A program made the translations under genes and the position numbers. Below are positions 54,372-63,646 of a stretch of DNA of 64,000 nt, piece by piece (position 1 is the stretch's first letter; every line of letters begins with the position of its first letter). A model generated the notes under the pieces. It did not search any database. It was not told the origin of the DNA and worked only from the letters and a program-made list of their open reading frames with translations. Source of the stretch: Durusdinium trenchii (taxonomy: Eukaryota; Sar; Dinophyceae; Suessiales; Symbiodiniaceae); contig CAXAMN010013991.1 of NCBI GenBank assembly GCA_963970005.1, positions 62,001-126,000 of the forward strand, read 5' to 3'.

Positions 54372-57107
54372 CTAGATGTATGCTCTATACTCACCCAACT
54401 GGCGGCTTTGCTTTCGGCTTTTTTCCAGCTCGAGCCATGTGCGAAATGCGACCGGCTCCTCCTTCGTCCAATGTTGTATCGCCCTGGCCGACGGCGGATC
54501 CATGGGCTCCAGCCCGGCCAACCGCTCTCGGAACGCGAACGGCACGCGGCTCGTGGCCGAAAGCGGCTCCGCGCGCGGCGGCCACGGCGTCGAGAGACGG
54601 TAGCGAAAAAGGCAGTGACGCGCGTGGGGCGCGTGGGGCGCGCGGGTGCATGGACGGTTGGAGAGTTCATTGGAGCTGTGTGAGCTGGCATACCTCATAT
54701 CATTCACGACCGGATGCCCCTGCTGTGTGAGATGAATCCGAATCTGATGCTTTCGACCTGTCCGTATCGACGCGAGTAGCAGGGTGAAAACTCCACCAGA
54801 AGGGTCTTGAAGGTGTGCGCAAGGAAGAAAGCAAGATTCAGCTGGAAAACCATCTTCAGATGCCAAGCTTCCAAAGCCTTGCCTTGGGCGAATTGGTGTC
54901 GTCACCTTGTGCAATTCTCGTTTCATGAGGCCGTGGCAAAGGATCACATACTCCCGCTCAACCGTCAGGGTCTCTTGCTGCATCCGGAGGGTGAAGTACG
55001 CTTGGTACGACAAAGCAGCCAGTACAACTCCACCTGAGGGTACGTCCAAACGACCAAGAAATCCCAATCCACATGCCAAGTCCTTGGAATCTGCGGTGCA
55101 CTGTGGCGGGACCAAATGAGGTCTCTAGCACTACACGTATCTTTACATAGTGTTTGGAGAGATTCGATACGTTTGATAGGATCTAGGATGCGCCCCAAAA
55201 ATTGAATGGTCCTAAAAGATTTGTGGGTCATGGACTTTGTGTGAGAAGCTTGCACTGCCTGACATAAAATGACATAAGACATGAGTATCATGGAAGTGGA
55301 AAGCATGGGAAAACCCGTTTGTAAAGGAACATGGTCGTAATTCAAGGGGCCATGTCGTTCCTCCATTTTCCACCTTCGATTCTTTCAGGGAGACTTCCAC
55401 CAAAACAGCTCAATCACAGCTCCAGGAAGCTCTCAGGACTGGCCGATGTGCAAAGTGCTGCTGCAAAAAGCTGGACATCTTGGGAACATCTGCAGATCTT
55501 TCCGCATCCCGACCGCCATCAATTTCCCAGCCTGGAGGTTTCAGGAGGAAGACCAATCCTGGGAGAGAACATAAGATCTTCGGCGCTTCAGATCCTTCAG
55601 CTATTCCCTCTTGTCCCACCTCTCTCACGCCTTGAGCTCCCAATGGCACCAGGGATGTGGATAGTGAAGACGAAAAATCCCAGCTGGTGCCCACGTGTTG
55701 CAACAGTGCCAACACCTCTGGCAGTACCTCGATCCGCGCGCGGTGCTGACGATCTGCCGCCATCTGGCCACCCGCGAAGGAGAGCGACCAGGTGAGTTGC
55801 AGCAAGGGATTGATGAGCTCACGAAAGGCCTCAACTCGACTGACTGACCCATCGCCATTTGGAAGGCTGGGCCAGGCAGTCCAATAGGCTGGGAGGAGTT
55901 GGTGGGCGTGCTCCACTGAGTCAAGTAGGAGAGATGTCTCAAAGCGTAAAGTCACCCAAGACCATGCGATGGATGCTAGCCCTCGTAGGTTCAGCTCGTA
56001 CAGGTGCAAACTCGCAGTGACTGCAGAGGACCAAGCAGGGAACACAAACCGCTGGGCGGCCATCGCCCAGGAAATGGCGGCAAGCTCAGTTGCGCCAAAC
56101 TCTTCCTTGCGACCCACAGCCAGGTGAGCAAGGGACTGCCATAAAGGTGCGGCTGTAGAATCTGCAGCACCAGAAGTAGCCAAGGCCCAAAACACATTAG
56201 CCAGCTCTTGAGGTTGGAAGCTGTGGTCCCTGCAACATCCAAGAGCAGCACGCTCCACCCGTCTCCAAAAACCAATCTCCCTGACGATCAGCGTGGCCAA
56301 AGACCACGCAGCAGCAGCGAGGACTTTGCTCCCGTACACTTGAGGCACACGTGTGGCCTGCCAAACGAGGCGATGTATCACATTCTGGAGCCGCTGCCGA
56401 CCTGCAAGCCTTTGAGCTGCCAAAGCCCAAACAACAGCAGCTAGTTCCTCTGGCCGAAGCTCTCTGATCCGTTGAGAAGCCACCAGCGCCGCATCCTCCT
56501 GAAGAGGGCATCCTGCCAATGTGAGCTGGGATGTGGCCCAAACGATGTTCGCAGCTGACTGAGTTGACGCAGAAAACAAAAGCCGCTTGTCCTGAATAGC
56601 ATGGATTAGGGGGATTTGCTGCTGCCGAACTACTGCGCAGGACCACACAACATTTGATAAGCCTTGTGCATCCAATTCCGGCAACCTGAACAAGGCTCTG
56701 TCAGCCAACAACTGGAAGATCCGAGTTGAAACTGAATCTCGTGGAAGTTTGGCCAACGACCACATCACCATAGAAACACCCGGTACGTCCAACTCAGAAG
56801 CTCTCTGCAGCATATGGTCCAAGAACAAAGTGTAATCCTCATCCTTAATCGTGCGTGGATCGCGATCGACCAGGCGTGCGATCGACCATGCCACCAGTGA
56901 CAGCTGAAGCGGAGTAGTCAAAGAGAGATCCTGCACCAAGATCTGAAAAGCCGCAGCACCGCGCGCACTGCGGTTGGTGACGAGGTTGCCCTTGGCAGCT
57001 TGATGAAGCTGGGTGACCGCTTGCCTCGAACGCTCCCGTGCGGTGGACACCGCGCGTGGAGCGGCCGAGGGTCGCATCGTGGACACGGACCCCCAACCCC
57101 AGGCCAC
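54372..57107 (-). CDS. Octotricopeptide-like repeat protein fused to RluA-type pseudouridine synthase
   Basis: Exon 1 runs from about 57077 (ATG giving MRPSAAPRAVSTARERSRQA) to near 55430; exon 2 from about 55100 to the TGA at 54372. The start is Arg/Ser/Ala-rich with no acidic residues at first, as in plastid or mitochondrial targeting peptides. Residues about 65-445 hold nine or ten helical repeats of 35-42 residues, each with a (L/V)xxxxW(A/S)xA core (ELAAVVWALA, ELANVFWALA, ELAAISWAMA, VLAAAAWSLA). These are OPR or FASTK-like RNA-binding repeats. Then GLVFLLKPPGWEIDGG matches the start of an RluA synthase domain. Exon 2 carries GFLGRLDVPSGGVVLA (the R-L-D motif with the catalytic Asp), EREYVILCHG, and TGRKHQIRIHLTQQGHPV. 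RluA enzymes isomerise uridine to pseudouridine in RNA; the repeats probably select the target. The exon 1 donor is unclear. Codons are very GC-rich at the 3' end. Confidence 0.87.
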
Positions 57108-57360
57108 GGAGTTCAGATCTCATGGCAAACTCAGCGCTTCTCACCATGGGAGGCCCTCAAACCGACGAATACACCTGGACAATGTCCTGGCGCAAAACGC
57201 TTCTCCAAAGTGATGTCATGCCATTTCCCTGCGCGTCTCAAAACGAATGCCAACTGCGTTTTCCTGCCAACTGTGTACTCTCGGTGTGAAACGAGAAGAA
57301 ATGTGACACGAGGAAGTGAAACGATGTGTTCTCTCTGCTCTCTCAGTCTCAATGTCCCGA

Positions 57361-57579
57361 TCACGTACTTGGACCAAACACGACAGGATCCGGGGAGAAC
57401 CATGGGACCATGATGTACGTTACTCCTCCGCTTCTGACCATGTTCGTTACTCTTCCGTTCGCAGCTGAACGGTGGTCCGAGAAAGCGACCAACTCGATCG
57501 CCGCACGACCATCGATGCGGTTCACATCAGTCGGCACACATCGAAACGCAACGACTTCGGGTTCACGTAACAGTCTCAC
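57361..57579 (-). CDS. Candidate coding frame upstream of the OPR-RluA gene
   Basis: 72 codons: MRLLREPEVVAFRCVPTDVN then RIDGRAAIELVAFSDHRSAA and so on, with strong purine-first codon bias. A possible acceptor (GTGTGAG) lies just upstream. No family is recognised. The plus strand is open in the complementary phase (57326-57718), so the strand is not certain. If it belongs to the gene below, it would be a 5' exon. Confidence 0.4.
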   Translation of the reverse strand: MRLLREPEVVAFRCVPTDVNRIDGRAAIELVAFSDHRSAANGRVTNMVRSGGVTYIMVPWFSPDPVVFGPST

Positions 57580-58097
57580 ACCAATGACGCAAGCGTCTCG
57601 TCAGATTAGGTATATACTGGTGCGCAATCTGGAAACAATTCAAACATTCTCACTCGCGGGAAAGGGGAAACCCACCAACAAACTCTCAATCATCATGATC
57701 GTTGTCCAGGCCGAGTGATGATGACTCCTAGATCCACCAGAAGTTCCAGGCTGGTGACCGTCACTCGCCGGCAGCTGAGAATATCTGGCAAGTGTCATGA
57801 AAAACCGATGAAAAGCACGTGAAGCTACTGGGGTGGCACCTCTCCAAGTACCGATGCTTGAACAAGCCGCTTCATGTCGACCCATTGCATGAGACATGCC
57901 TCAAGTGGATACATGCCGACGAAACCATCACATGGAAGTGGATGGCATGGTTCCCTGGAAGACTACTTTTCTACACGTTCGTTCAAGAACAAAGATTTTC
58001 CACTTCCATGCGATGTGTTCGTCGGAGTGTAGCTGAAACATTCAAGCACCACACCACATATATCACCGCATCTGTGTACCAGTTGTCACACATCCGC

Positions 58098-58236
58098 CTC
58101 CTCGTGCACAAGCATTGATGGCACTGACTATGGCAGCGCCACTGCTTCCAGTGAAGGAACAGCGCTCGAGCAGTTCCAGTGCCAGTTCCCATTCAGCTCC
58201 TTGGGCACATGCGGAGATGGCAGCGGCACTGGTGAC
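58098..58236 (-). CDS. PPR exon with two units
   Basis: Acceptor GCAAG. The frame reads VTSAAAISACAQGAEWELAL then ELLERCSFTGSSGAAIVSAI and NACARGG. One full consensus unit and the first helix of a second. A GC donor (GAG|GCGGAT) is possible. Confidence 0.88.
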
Positions 58237-61200
58237 CTTGCCGGGAGGCGAATCGTTCGAGTGAAGGGCGGCATGGCCGGGCATGGCTGGGGAAAAGAAG
58301 GAAGTATTTGTAGTGAGCTACCTAGTTTGGGAGATTCGAGATCGAAAGAGAAAGGAAAATCACCACCGTGAACGAAAGAACAGCATCCAAAAACGGACCA
58401 CAAGGGTCTCAGGTCCAATCATGCAACAACCCATGCTAACCCTGAATTGGACACCAATAATCCTGGCTCACATCCGGGCCAACATTCCCAACCAATAAAT
58501 GCAATGGTGATCCTCACCAATCTTCATCAAACTCCATCTGACCAGCGGCCGCTTCTTGTGGTGCAACCTTGAAAATCTCCAGCGCCCTCGGCCAATGACT
58601 TCCTGACGAGACAAAACATTTTAGTGCCACTTCAACAGAAAGCTGGTTGAAAGTTGAAAGTGCAACCATCCCCCAAAAAATGTGTCATTCAAGTTACACA
58701 TAAACATATCAAATTATGGATGTTGCGACCAATACAACACCGCAAACATAGTCCAAACCCACCAGCAAAAGGAACAGGTCCTCTGTCGCAGGTGCTCATC
58801 ACGGCGCTGAAGGTCACGTCATCTGCGCGCTGCGACGTAACTTCTTTCGTTTGCCAAAGAAGCTCCAAAGCGAGTGGCCAGTCACTAGCTGAGCATGCGC
58901 AAATGGAACCTGCTCACGGCAGGTCTGAACAGTCCACTCATTGTCCCACCATTCACTATATTACTAGTAGCAAGTGCATCCCTACTGGTAACACGAAGCT
59001 ACTAGTAAAAGAACAAACACAAAACTCATCAAATATGTAGTAATTATGTATACACAAAATAACATGGAAAGCAGCATGACCACGAACAAACAAGTGTATG
59101 TATGCATATAATATGTAAATGTACATGTATATAATATATATATATATGCCCCAATGGGGAACAACACTCAGGGAAGGAAAATACCACAAGTAGAGGTACG
59201 AGTACATCCAATTTGGGCAACTTGCGACATGGGACCGCAAAGCATCAACATATTCAAAGCAGCGGCTCGCCTATTTCTTTCAAAAGGGATTCTAGCGGAA
59301 ACTTTACAATTTAAGAAGCGCACATAGCCCAGAAAACTGCTTGATTCTTGACCGATACAACTGCGTGAACTAAACTCAACAGTAACTGCTATTGGTCTGA
59401 CCGGACCAAGAACAAGTTCCGAACGCCATCCTTTTCACAATACCAAAGAGCTGTTTAGGGTGACCAAGCTTGGCTGTAAGGCTCTTCCTTCCATAGCTGC
59501 CAGCAATTCCATTGCGATGCTTGTCCGGCCACGGCACGCACTGATGGTGCTGTTGAAGCTCACCTGGGAACTGCAGCGGCCACCGGCAAATACCAAGAAC
59601 CAACAATATTATGAGCAAGTAACCGAGCAACCCTTCACCGTTCAATTGGGGATTGTCAAATGCTACCATGACCTCCTGATGTAGGGTCAAAGTATGGATA
59701 AGTAAGCTACTGTATTGATGCTCCGTCCATGTGGTGTTCAATTTTATCTTCTACACTATATGTTTCTTTTGGCATCCCAAGACTCCCAAAAATGCACCCA
59801 TCTCTTAGATCCAACATTTTGAGGGCCGACCGAGTAGAAGGTCACAGCGAGCACGATTGGCCTGCCCTAGACGCGTCTCAGGCACGACGTCCGCCTTCGG
59901 GAAGCTCGACAAGAGCCAAAGCGCCAATTGCCATTGCCTGCTTTGGGCACAAGTGCTCCTCGCTGCCGGGTTCAGGTATGCACAGGTAGACTGACTGAAA
60001 AAAACGATGTACAGGAATCCACACCCAATGAATCTAGGTGTAATGTGGTCTAACAAGGTCTAAACATACATATAAAAATTAATATATCAACAAATGGTAA
60101 AAGGTCGACGCCCTGGCTCAAGATTGGATTTTGATGAGATAGTGTGTGCATCCACACCGAAATAAACCAAGAGTCAGCATGCTGTTGCAAACGATGTTGT
60201 TTGCCTTCAGCTGTACCTTCTCCATCTGAGCCAGCATGTTGAGAGAGTCCACCCAGCAGCTACTTCATTCGAACGTAAGCATTGAAGCGCCAAAGGTCAT
60301 GGTCGATGGGCTTAATGTCCCTGTTAACATTGATGTCACCACGTCCATGGAAATCCTTGGAAAATAGAGAAGCAAGCTGTGAGATGACGGAATGCTGTGT
60401 CTGAAGGGGGTGACAAGCACACAAACGGTACGAAAAGGGGACACACAAACAACATGGAAGCAAACATCACGAAAAACAAACCAGCAGCAACAAGAACTGA
60501 CACACGTCCCTCCGTGGCAAGCCTCCTCCACAAATAATGCGAAGCGCAAGCGGCTAGCAAAGCATTGCAAGCAGGAATGCTCCTGGAAATGCAATATCTC
60601 CCCCAACATTGTGTGTTGCCCAATGGGCGGGACAATCTTTCAGTGCAACTGGAAATGCTTTATCATGCTTGCCTGCTATGCACTGTGCTCAGCAAGATTC
60701 TGAGCAACAGTGGTTGGCTCATCCCTTTGAAACTATCTGGAATCTTCATGTCCACAATGTCGGGTGATTTGCAGCACTGTGCCGGCATGATGTGAAACCA
60801 ACCATCAAGCCCAAGAACGTGAGAATGTCCGCCGCCAATCTATAATCTATATATACGTATATAAATAAATAAATATATATATATATAATCATTTTTGCAA
60901 AAGTACGCAAGCAAAACCTTTCTTTCCTTGTGAGGCTCAGGAAGGACTATTCTCAAACTGTTGCTTCAACTGTGCTCCGGTGCCTGGCCACTTCAGCCAG
61001 CACGAGACCCTGGCGCCAGCGCGTTTCCGCGGCCTCCGCGGAGGCCTCCGGTTCCTCCGCGTTTCGCCCGGCACTGATGGTGCTGCTGATGCTGTAGGCA
61101 TCTGCCTCAAAAGGGCGGAAGTCCGTCGGACAAAGGCTTTGGTTGAAGGTGAAAGTATGTCGGAGTTGGTCATAGTCTATTCTTGGAAAATGCTTGATCT

Positions 61201-63646
61201 TTGTGACTCATAAATGAAATAGCGGACAAGAAACATGTTCTTGTAGACTTGGCTTCTGCCAAGGGTTCGTGCTATGCTGACTAGATTAATGGTGAGACTG
61301 AGGCTGAGGTACTCCTTGTCACTCCACCTGTAGATGGCGGTGGAGATACTTTAACATCTTCCTGGTAGGGACCAATACCCCAAAAATGAACAGTCACCAC
61401 TGACTCCGAAACGACAAACACTATCAAGTCATCTCTACACTCTACGTCATACCACCCGGTTCAAGTTGGGCTGTGTCTAGAACTCCAGTGAGCACCTCAA
61501 AAGAAAGGTGGTGTAGCTGTTGGCGCCAACACCCTAAGCATCCCTAAGCCCAAAGAGATCGCATTAGTCCCTGAGCAAAAACCATGGCCGCTGGGCCCAC
61601 CATGGGGTCACCTGGCTGGTCTACTGTACTCTTCATGAACAACTCCAAGTGGGCCATGCTATTCTCCACGTCAATCCATACACGCACAAACATACACCAA
61701 CTGTGAAACGTCCGGGGTTGCACTCTCACTATGCCCGTGCGATCATCCGCGAAAACCCCATCTCCGGCCTCAAAGCCTTGGTGCTTCAAGTGCTCCATGG
61801 TCAGCCAAGCGAAATGCCAGCCACCGCCTGTTGCACTGCTACCTGTGTCCCAAGGATTCACAAAACAACCAAAAAACAATTCGGGTCAAGTCAGATTTGC
61901 GGTGGTTGATGACTTCTGCGGTCGGAAAAGGCAAGACACACACACACACACACACACACGAACACCTACACACAATCAAGGAAATAAGGAACAGCCTGGC
62001 GCATTCTAGCGCAGCCAAACGACAAAAGGCGTTGTAGGTGATCAAATTCGGCATGCTCTCTTGCCTGCACCATGTCAGTATGCCCAGTTGGTCGTCATAT
62101 TTGTCATCACGGGGGGCTTGAGGTTTGCACCAACTAATTCCAAATAATACGAGCAGTTGATCACAGCAGTGATCACCAAGTGCTGTGTCATTATGTGGTC
62201 ACACAAGGAAACAACCAACAGAGAAGCATACCTGAACCAACCTGAGCCCAAACCATGCGCATTGATATCAAGTGTTCCTCCTAAAATCCCCTAAAGGACA
62301 TGGGACTGTTGGTGACATGTCCATCAACTACATGGACCCCCACGTTCCAATCTGAGCATTGCGTCACGAGGTGGGCCTTGTATGATTTTACTGTTCACTC
62401 GCTCTGTTTAACTTGCATTGTCTGTTAGGAGTCATATGGCAAGAAGGGCCAAATGAACACCTTCGGTTGGGGCTGCAAGACTGCCAAGCCGACCAATGGG
62501 TCAAACATTCTATTTGCTGGAAAGGGGCCAACGGTTGAAGCAGTGTATCATTTCCAAGGGCTCACTTTGCTCCTGGGATGCTGGCAGTGCCTCTTCATGC
62601 AAGTCAGCATGTTGAGCGCTCGCGGCCACTCTACGCGGCCGCCCATCGTCGTGGTGTATGTGATCGTATCTGGCTGTAGCTGCTGGCTCCGTAGTCCTGA
62701 CAAGGGATATGAACCAAGCACTAACCGCTCGGCACCAAGTCAAAGCAGCCGAGGGCCCGTGAAGAAAGAGAAGGACAGCTGATGACAGTTTTTGGAGATG
62801 ACATGCAAGGTCTGAGAGTCTGAGAAGGGGTCAGTATCTCAACAGGGTTTACCAGCATGGGCTGGGGTCTTCCGGCTGAACCCTCCGCTCCTTGAGCACC
62901 ATTGATGCTCCATTCCCACTTGTGGAAGCGTGCGAACGCGGAGAGGCTGCTATTCACTGCTGCTGTGCTGGTGGAGCTTAAGAATGCCAATGACAAAAGC
63001 CACCCTTGCGACGCACCAAGAAAGCTTAATAGAACTTGACACCCAGTGACTTTGATACCTATTGACCAGTCAAGGCAACTTAGCAAGAAGGCCGCAAGAC
63101 TGGTTGAAACAGCTGGCTCCCAGGCCTTCAAACCTGTGAAACCTTGCCTCTGTGGCCACCCGCATTCCGCGCCGCGCGTGTTGCAATGCTATGGCCTGGG
63201 AGGAAGGCGATTTGGGGAATTCCGCCAAAAACCAGTGAAACGGCTGCACAAGCAACCACTCCTGGAGTGGACATTTGCATGTGTATATATATATATATAC
63301 ATTTGTGGACATCCGCAAAGGGCAAACGAAAGGTCAACCAGGATGGGCAACGAAGGTATTGGGAGAGCGGCACTTCGACGAACAAATGGTGGATATGGAC
63401 CATAACTCGATGAGAAAAGAATGGTCCAGCAAGTGATCCTTTTCAAGCTCGGAGAAGTTAATGGGTCGCTTTTATGCCGCCCTTTCTCCAGAAAAGTTGG
63501 TTTGTTTGAGTCATGCTGAATGCTGAGTCGCTGTAAACGTCTGGCTGCAGTCCCCAAGTTGACATCACCTCCAGCATGTTCACGGTCAAGCGCCAACAGG
63601 AAGGGTCGACGAGTTGCATCATGCGGTTGAATCTCGTCACATGGGC
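58098..63646 (-). CDS. PPR exon series A (gene span including introns, extends beyond window)
   Basis: Thirteen candidate exons in 5.5 kb (twelve with PPR units), the densest PPR series in the window; introns are mostly 0.3-0.9 kb. The series probably continues past the right edge. Repeats are close to consensus, and the first exon in the window (63539-63646) is exactly one unit long. One unit is interrupted by an in-frame TGA (60265-60267), so the product may be truncated, edited or a pseudogene. The exon at 61544-61879 is not PPR and may belong to another gene. Expected role: organellar RNA binding. Confidence 0.58.
58518..58602 (-). CDS. PPR second-helix exon
   Basis: Acceptor CAG (58603-58605), then a frame reading SHWPRALEIFKVAPQEAAAG and QMEFDED. 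W-P-R-A-L-E-I-F is the Trp and second helix. Either a donor (TTG|GTGAGG) follows, or the frame ends at TGA 58514-58516 with an acidic tail. Confidence 0.7.
58781..58888 (-). CDS. PPR exon of one repeat (108 bp)
   Basis: Acceptor CTCAG. The frame reads SDWPLALELLWQTKEVTSQR then ADDVTFSAVMSTCDR. W-P-L-A-L-E-L-L, then D-D-V-T-F-S-A-V-M-S-T-C-D of the next unit. The best donor is GAG|GACCTG, a GA-type site. Confidence 0.86.
59440..59563 (-). CDS. PPR repeat exon
   Basis: CAG|GTG acceptor (exon starts 59563). The frame reads VSFNSTISACRGRTSIAMEL then LAAMEGRALQPSLVTLN. Complete except that Trp is replaced (T-S-I-A-M-E-L-L). Ends at TGA 59435 or at the donor TTG|GTCACC. Confidence 0.86.
59880..59990 (-). 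CDS. PPR repeat exon
   Basis: Acceptor CAG. The frame reads YLNPAARSTCAQSRQWQLAL then WLLSSFPKADVVPE. R-Q-W-Q-L-A-L-W-L-L-S-S is an ideal second helix; V-V-P-E replaces the usual x-P-D. Confidence 0.87.
60168..60355 (-). pseudogene. PPR exon interrupted by an in-frame TGA
   Basis: A pyrimidine-rich acceptor (CTATTTTCCAAG) opens a frame reading MDVVTSMLTGTLSPSTMTFG then ASMLTFE. It meets TGA (60265-60267) and goes on in the same frame as SSCWVDSLNMLAQMEKVQLK then ANNIVCNSMLTL. Aligned with neighbouring units, the stop falls where the consensus has the Lys or a variable residue after Glu, and every flanking position keeps the repeat spacing. So it is a nonsense codon in an otherwise intact repeat, not a misplaced frame. 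It could be a pseudogene lesion, an assembly error or a site rescued at the RNA level. Confidence 0.78.
60495..60582 (-). CDS. PPR repeat exon
   Basis: TTTCCAG acceptor. The frame reads SIPACNALLAACASHYLWRR then LATEGRV. C-N-A-L-L-A-A-C to Trp spacing is exact. The second helix is cut short by the end of the exon. Confidence 0.8.
60841..60889. repeat. TA/TAAA simple repeat
   Basis: A run of tata and aaat units in an intron. Confidence 0.88.
60985..61105 (-). CDS. PPR exon with a Glu/Ala-rich insertion
   Basis: TTTGAG acceptor. The frame reads ADAYSISSTISAGRNAEEPE then ASAEAAETRWRQGLVLAEVA. S-S-T-I-S-A is the first helix and W-R-Q-G-L-V-L the second. Between them sit about ten extra residues (E-E-P-E-A-S-A-E-A-A), encoded by GC-rich DNA containing the palindrome gcctccgcggaggc. 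Confidence 0.78.
61544..61879 (-). CDS. 111-codon coding frame, not PPR
   Basis: The frame includes TGGGWHFAWLTMEHLKHQGF, then EAGDGVFADDRTG and later SMAHLELFMKSTVDQPGDPM, ending at TAG 61544. G-W-H-F-A-W-L recalls the G-W-H-(C/F)-S-W signature of glycosyltransferase family 17, but the match is short and the rest of that family is not visible. Its position within a PPR series suggests a separate, perhaps nested, gene or a large terminal exon. Confidence 0.43.
   Translation of the reverse strand: MFFGCFVNPWDTGSSATGGGWHFAWLTMEHLKHQGFEAGDGVFADDRTGIVRVQPRTFHSWCMFVRVWIDVENSMAHLELFMKSTVDQPGDPMVGPAAMVFAQGLMRSLWA
61935..61959. repeat. CA dinucleotide repeat
   Basis: About twelve ac/ca units. Confidence 0.97.
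61996..62064 (-). CDS. PPR half-repeat exon
   Basis: CTGCAG acceptor (CAG at 62065-62067) and a probable GC donor (CCAG|GCTG). The frame reads ESMPNLITYNAFCRLAALEC. S-M-P-N-L-I-T-Y-N-A-F is the end of one unit and the first helix of the next. Confidence 0.78.
62591..62682 (-). CDS. PPR repeat exon
   Basis: Acceptor GCCAG. The frame reads QLQPDTITYTTTMGGRVEWP then RALNMLTCMKR. L-Q-P-D-T-I-T-Y closes and opens units; W-P-R-A-L-N-M-L is the second helix. GC donor (GAG|GCACTG). Confidence 0.86.
62853..62967 (-). CDS. PPR exon
   Basis: Acceptor CCAG?-type near 62968. The frame reads TAAVNSSLSAFARFHKWEWS then INGAQGAEGSAGRPQPML, with donor CTG|GTAAAC. A-V-N-S-S-L-S-A-F-A-R-x-x-K-W is the first helix and Trp; the second helix is diverged. 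Confidence 0.78.
63539..63646 (-). CDS. PPR exon of exactly one repeat (108 bp)
   Basis: Acceptor CTAG and donor GAC|GTTTAC bracket 36 codons: AHVTRFNRMMQLVDPSCWRL then TVNMLEVMSTWGLQPD. F-N, Cys-Trp, N-M-L-E-V-M and L-Q-P-D are all in place, phase 0 at both ends. The best example in the window of one repeat per exon. Confidence 0.9.

Noticed and set aside
54376..54730. Three plus-strand open frames antisense to the 3' exon of the OPR-RluA gene
   Set aside because: They are by-products of very GC-rich coding sequence on the minus strand, which carries clear RluA motifs.
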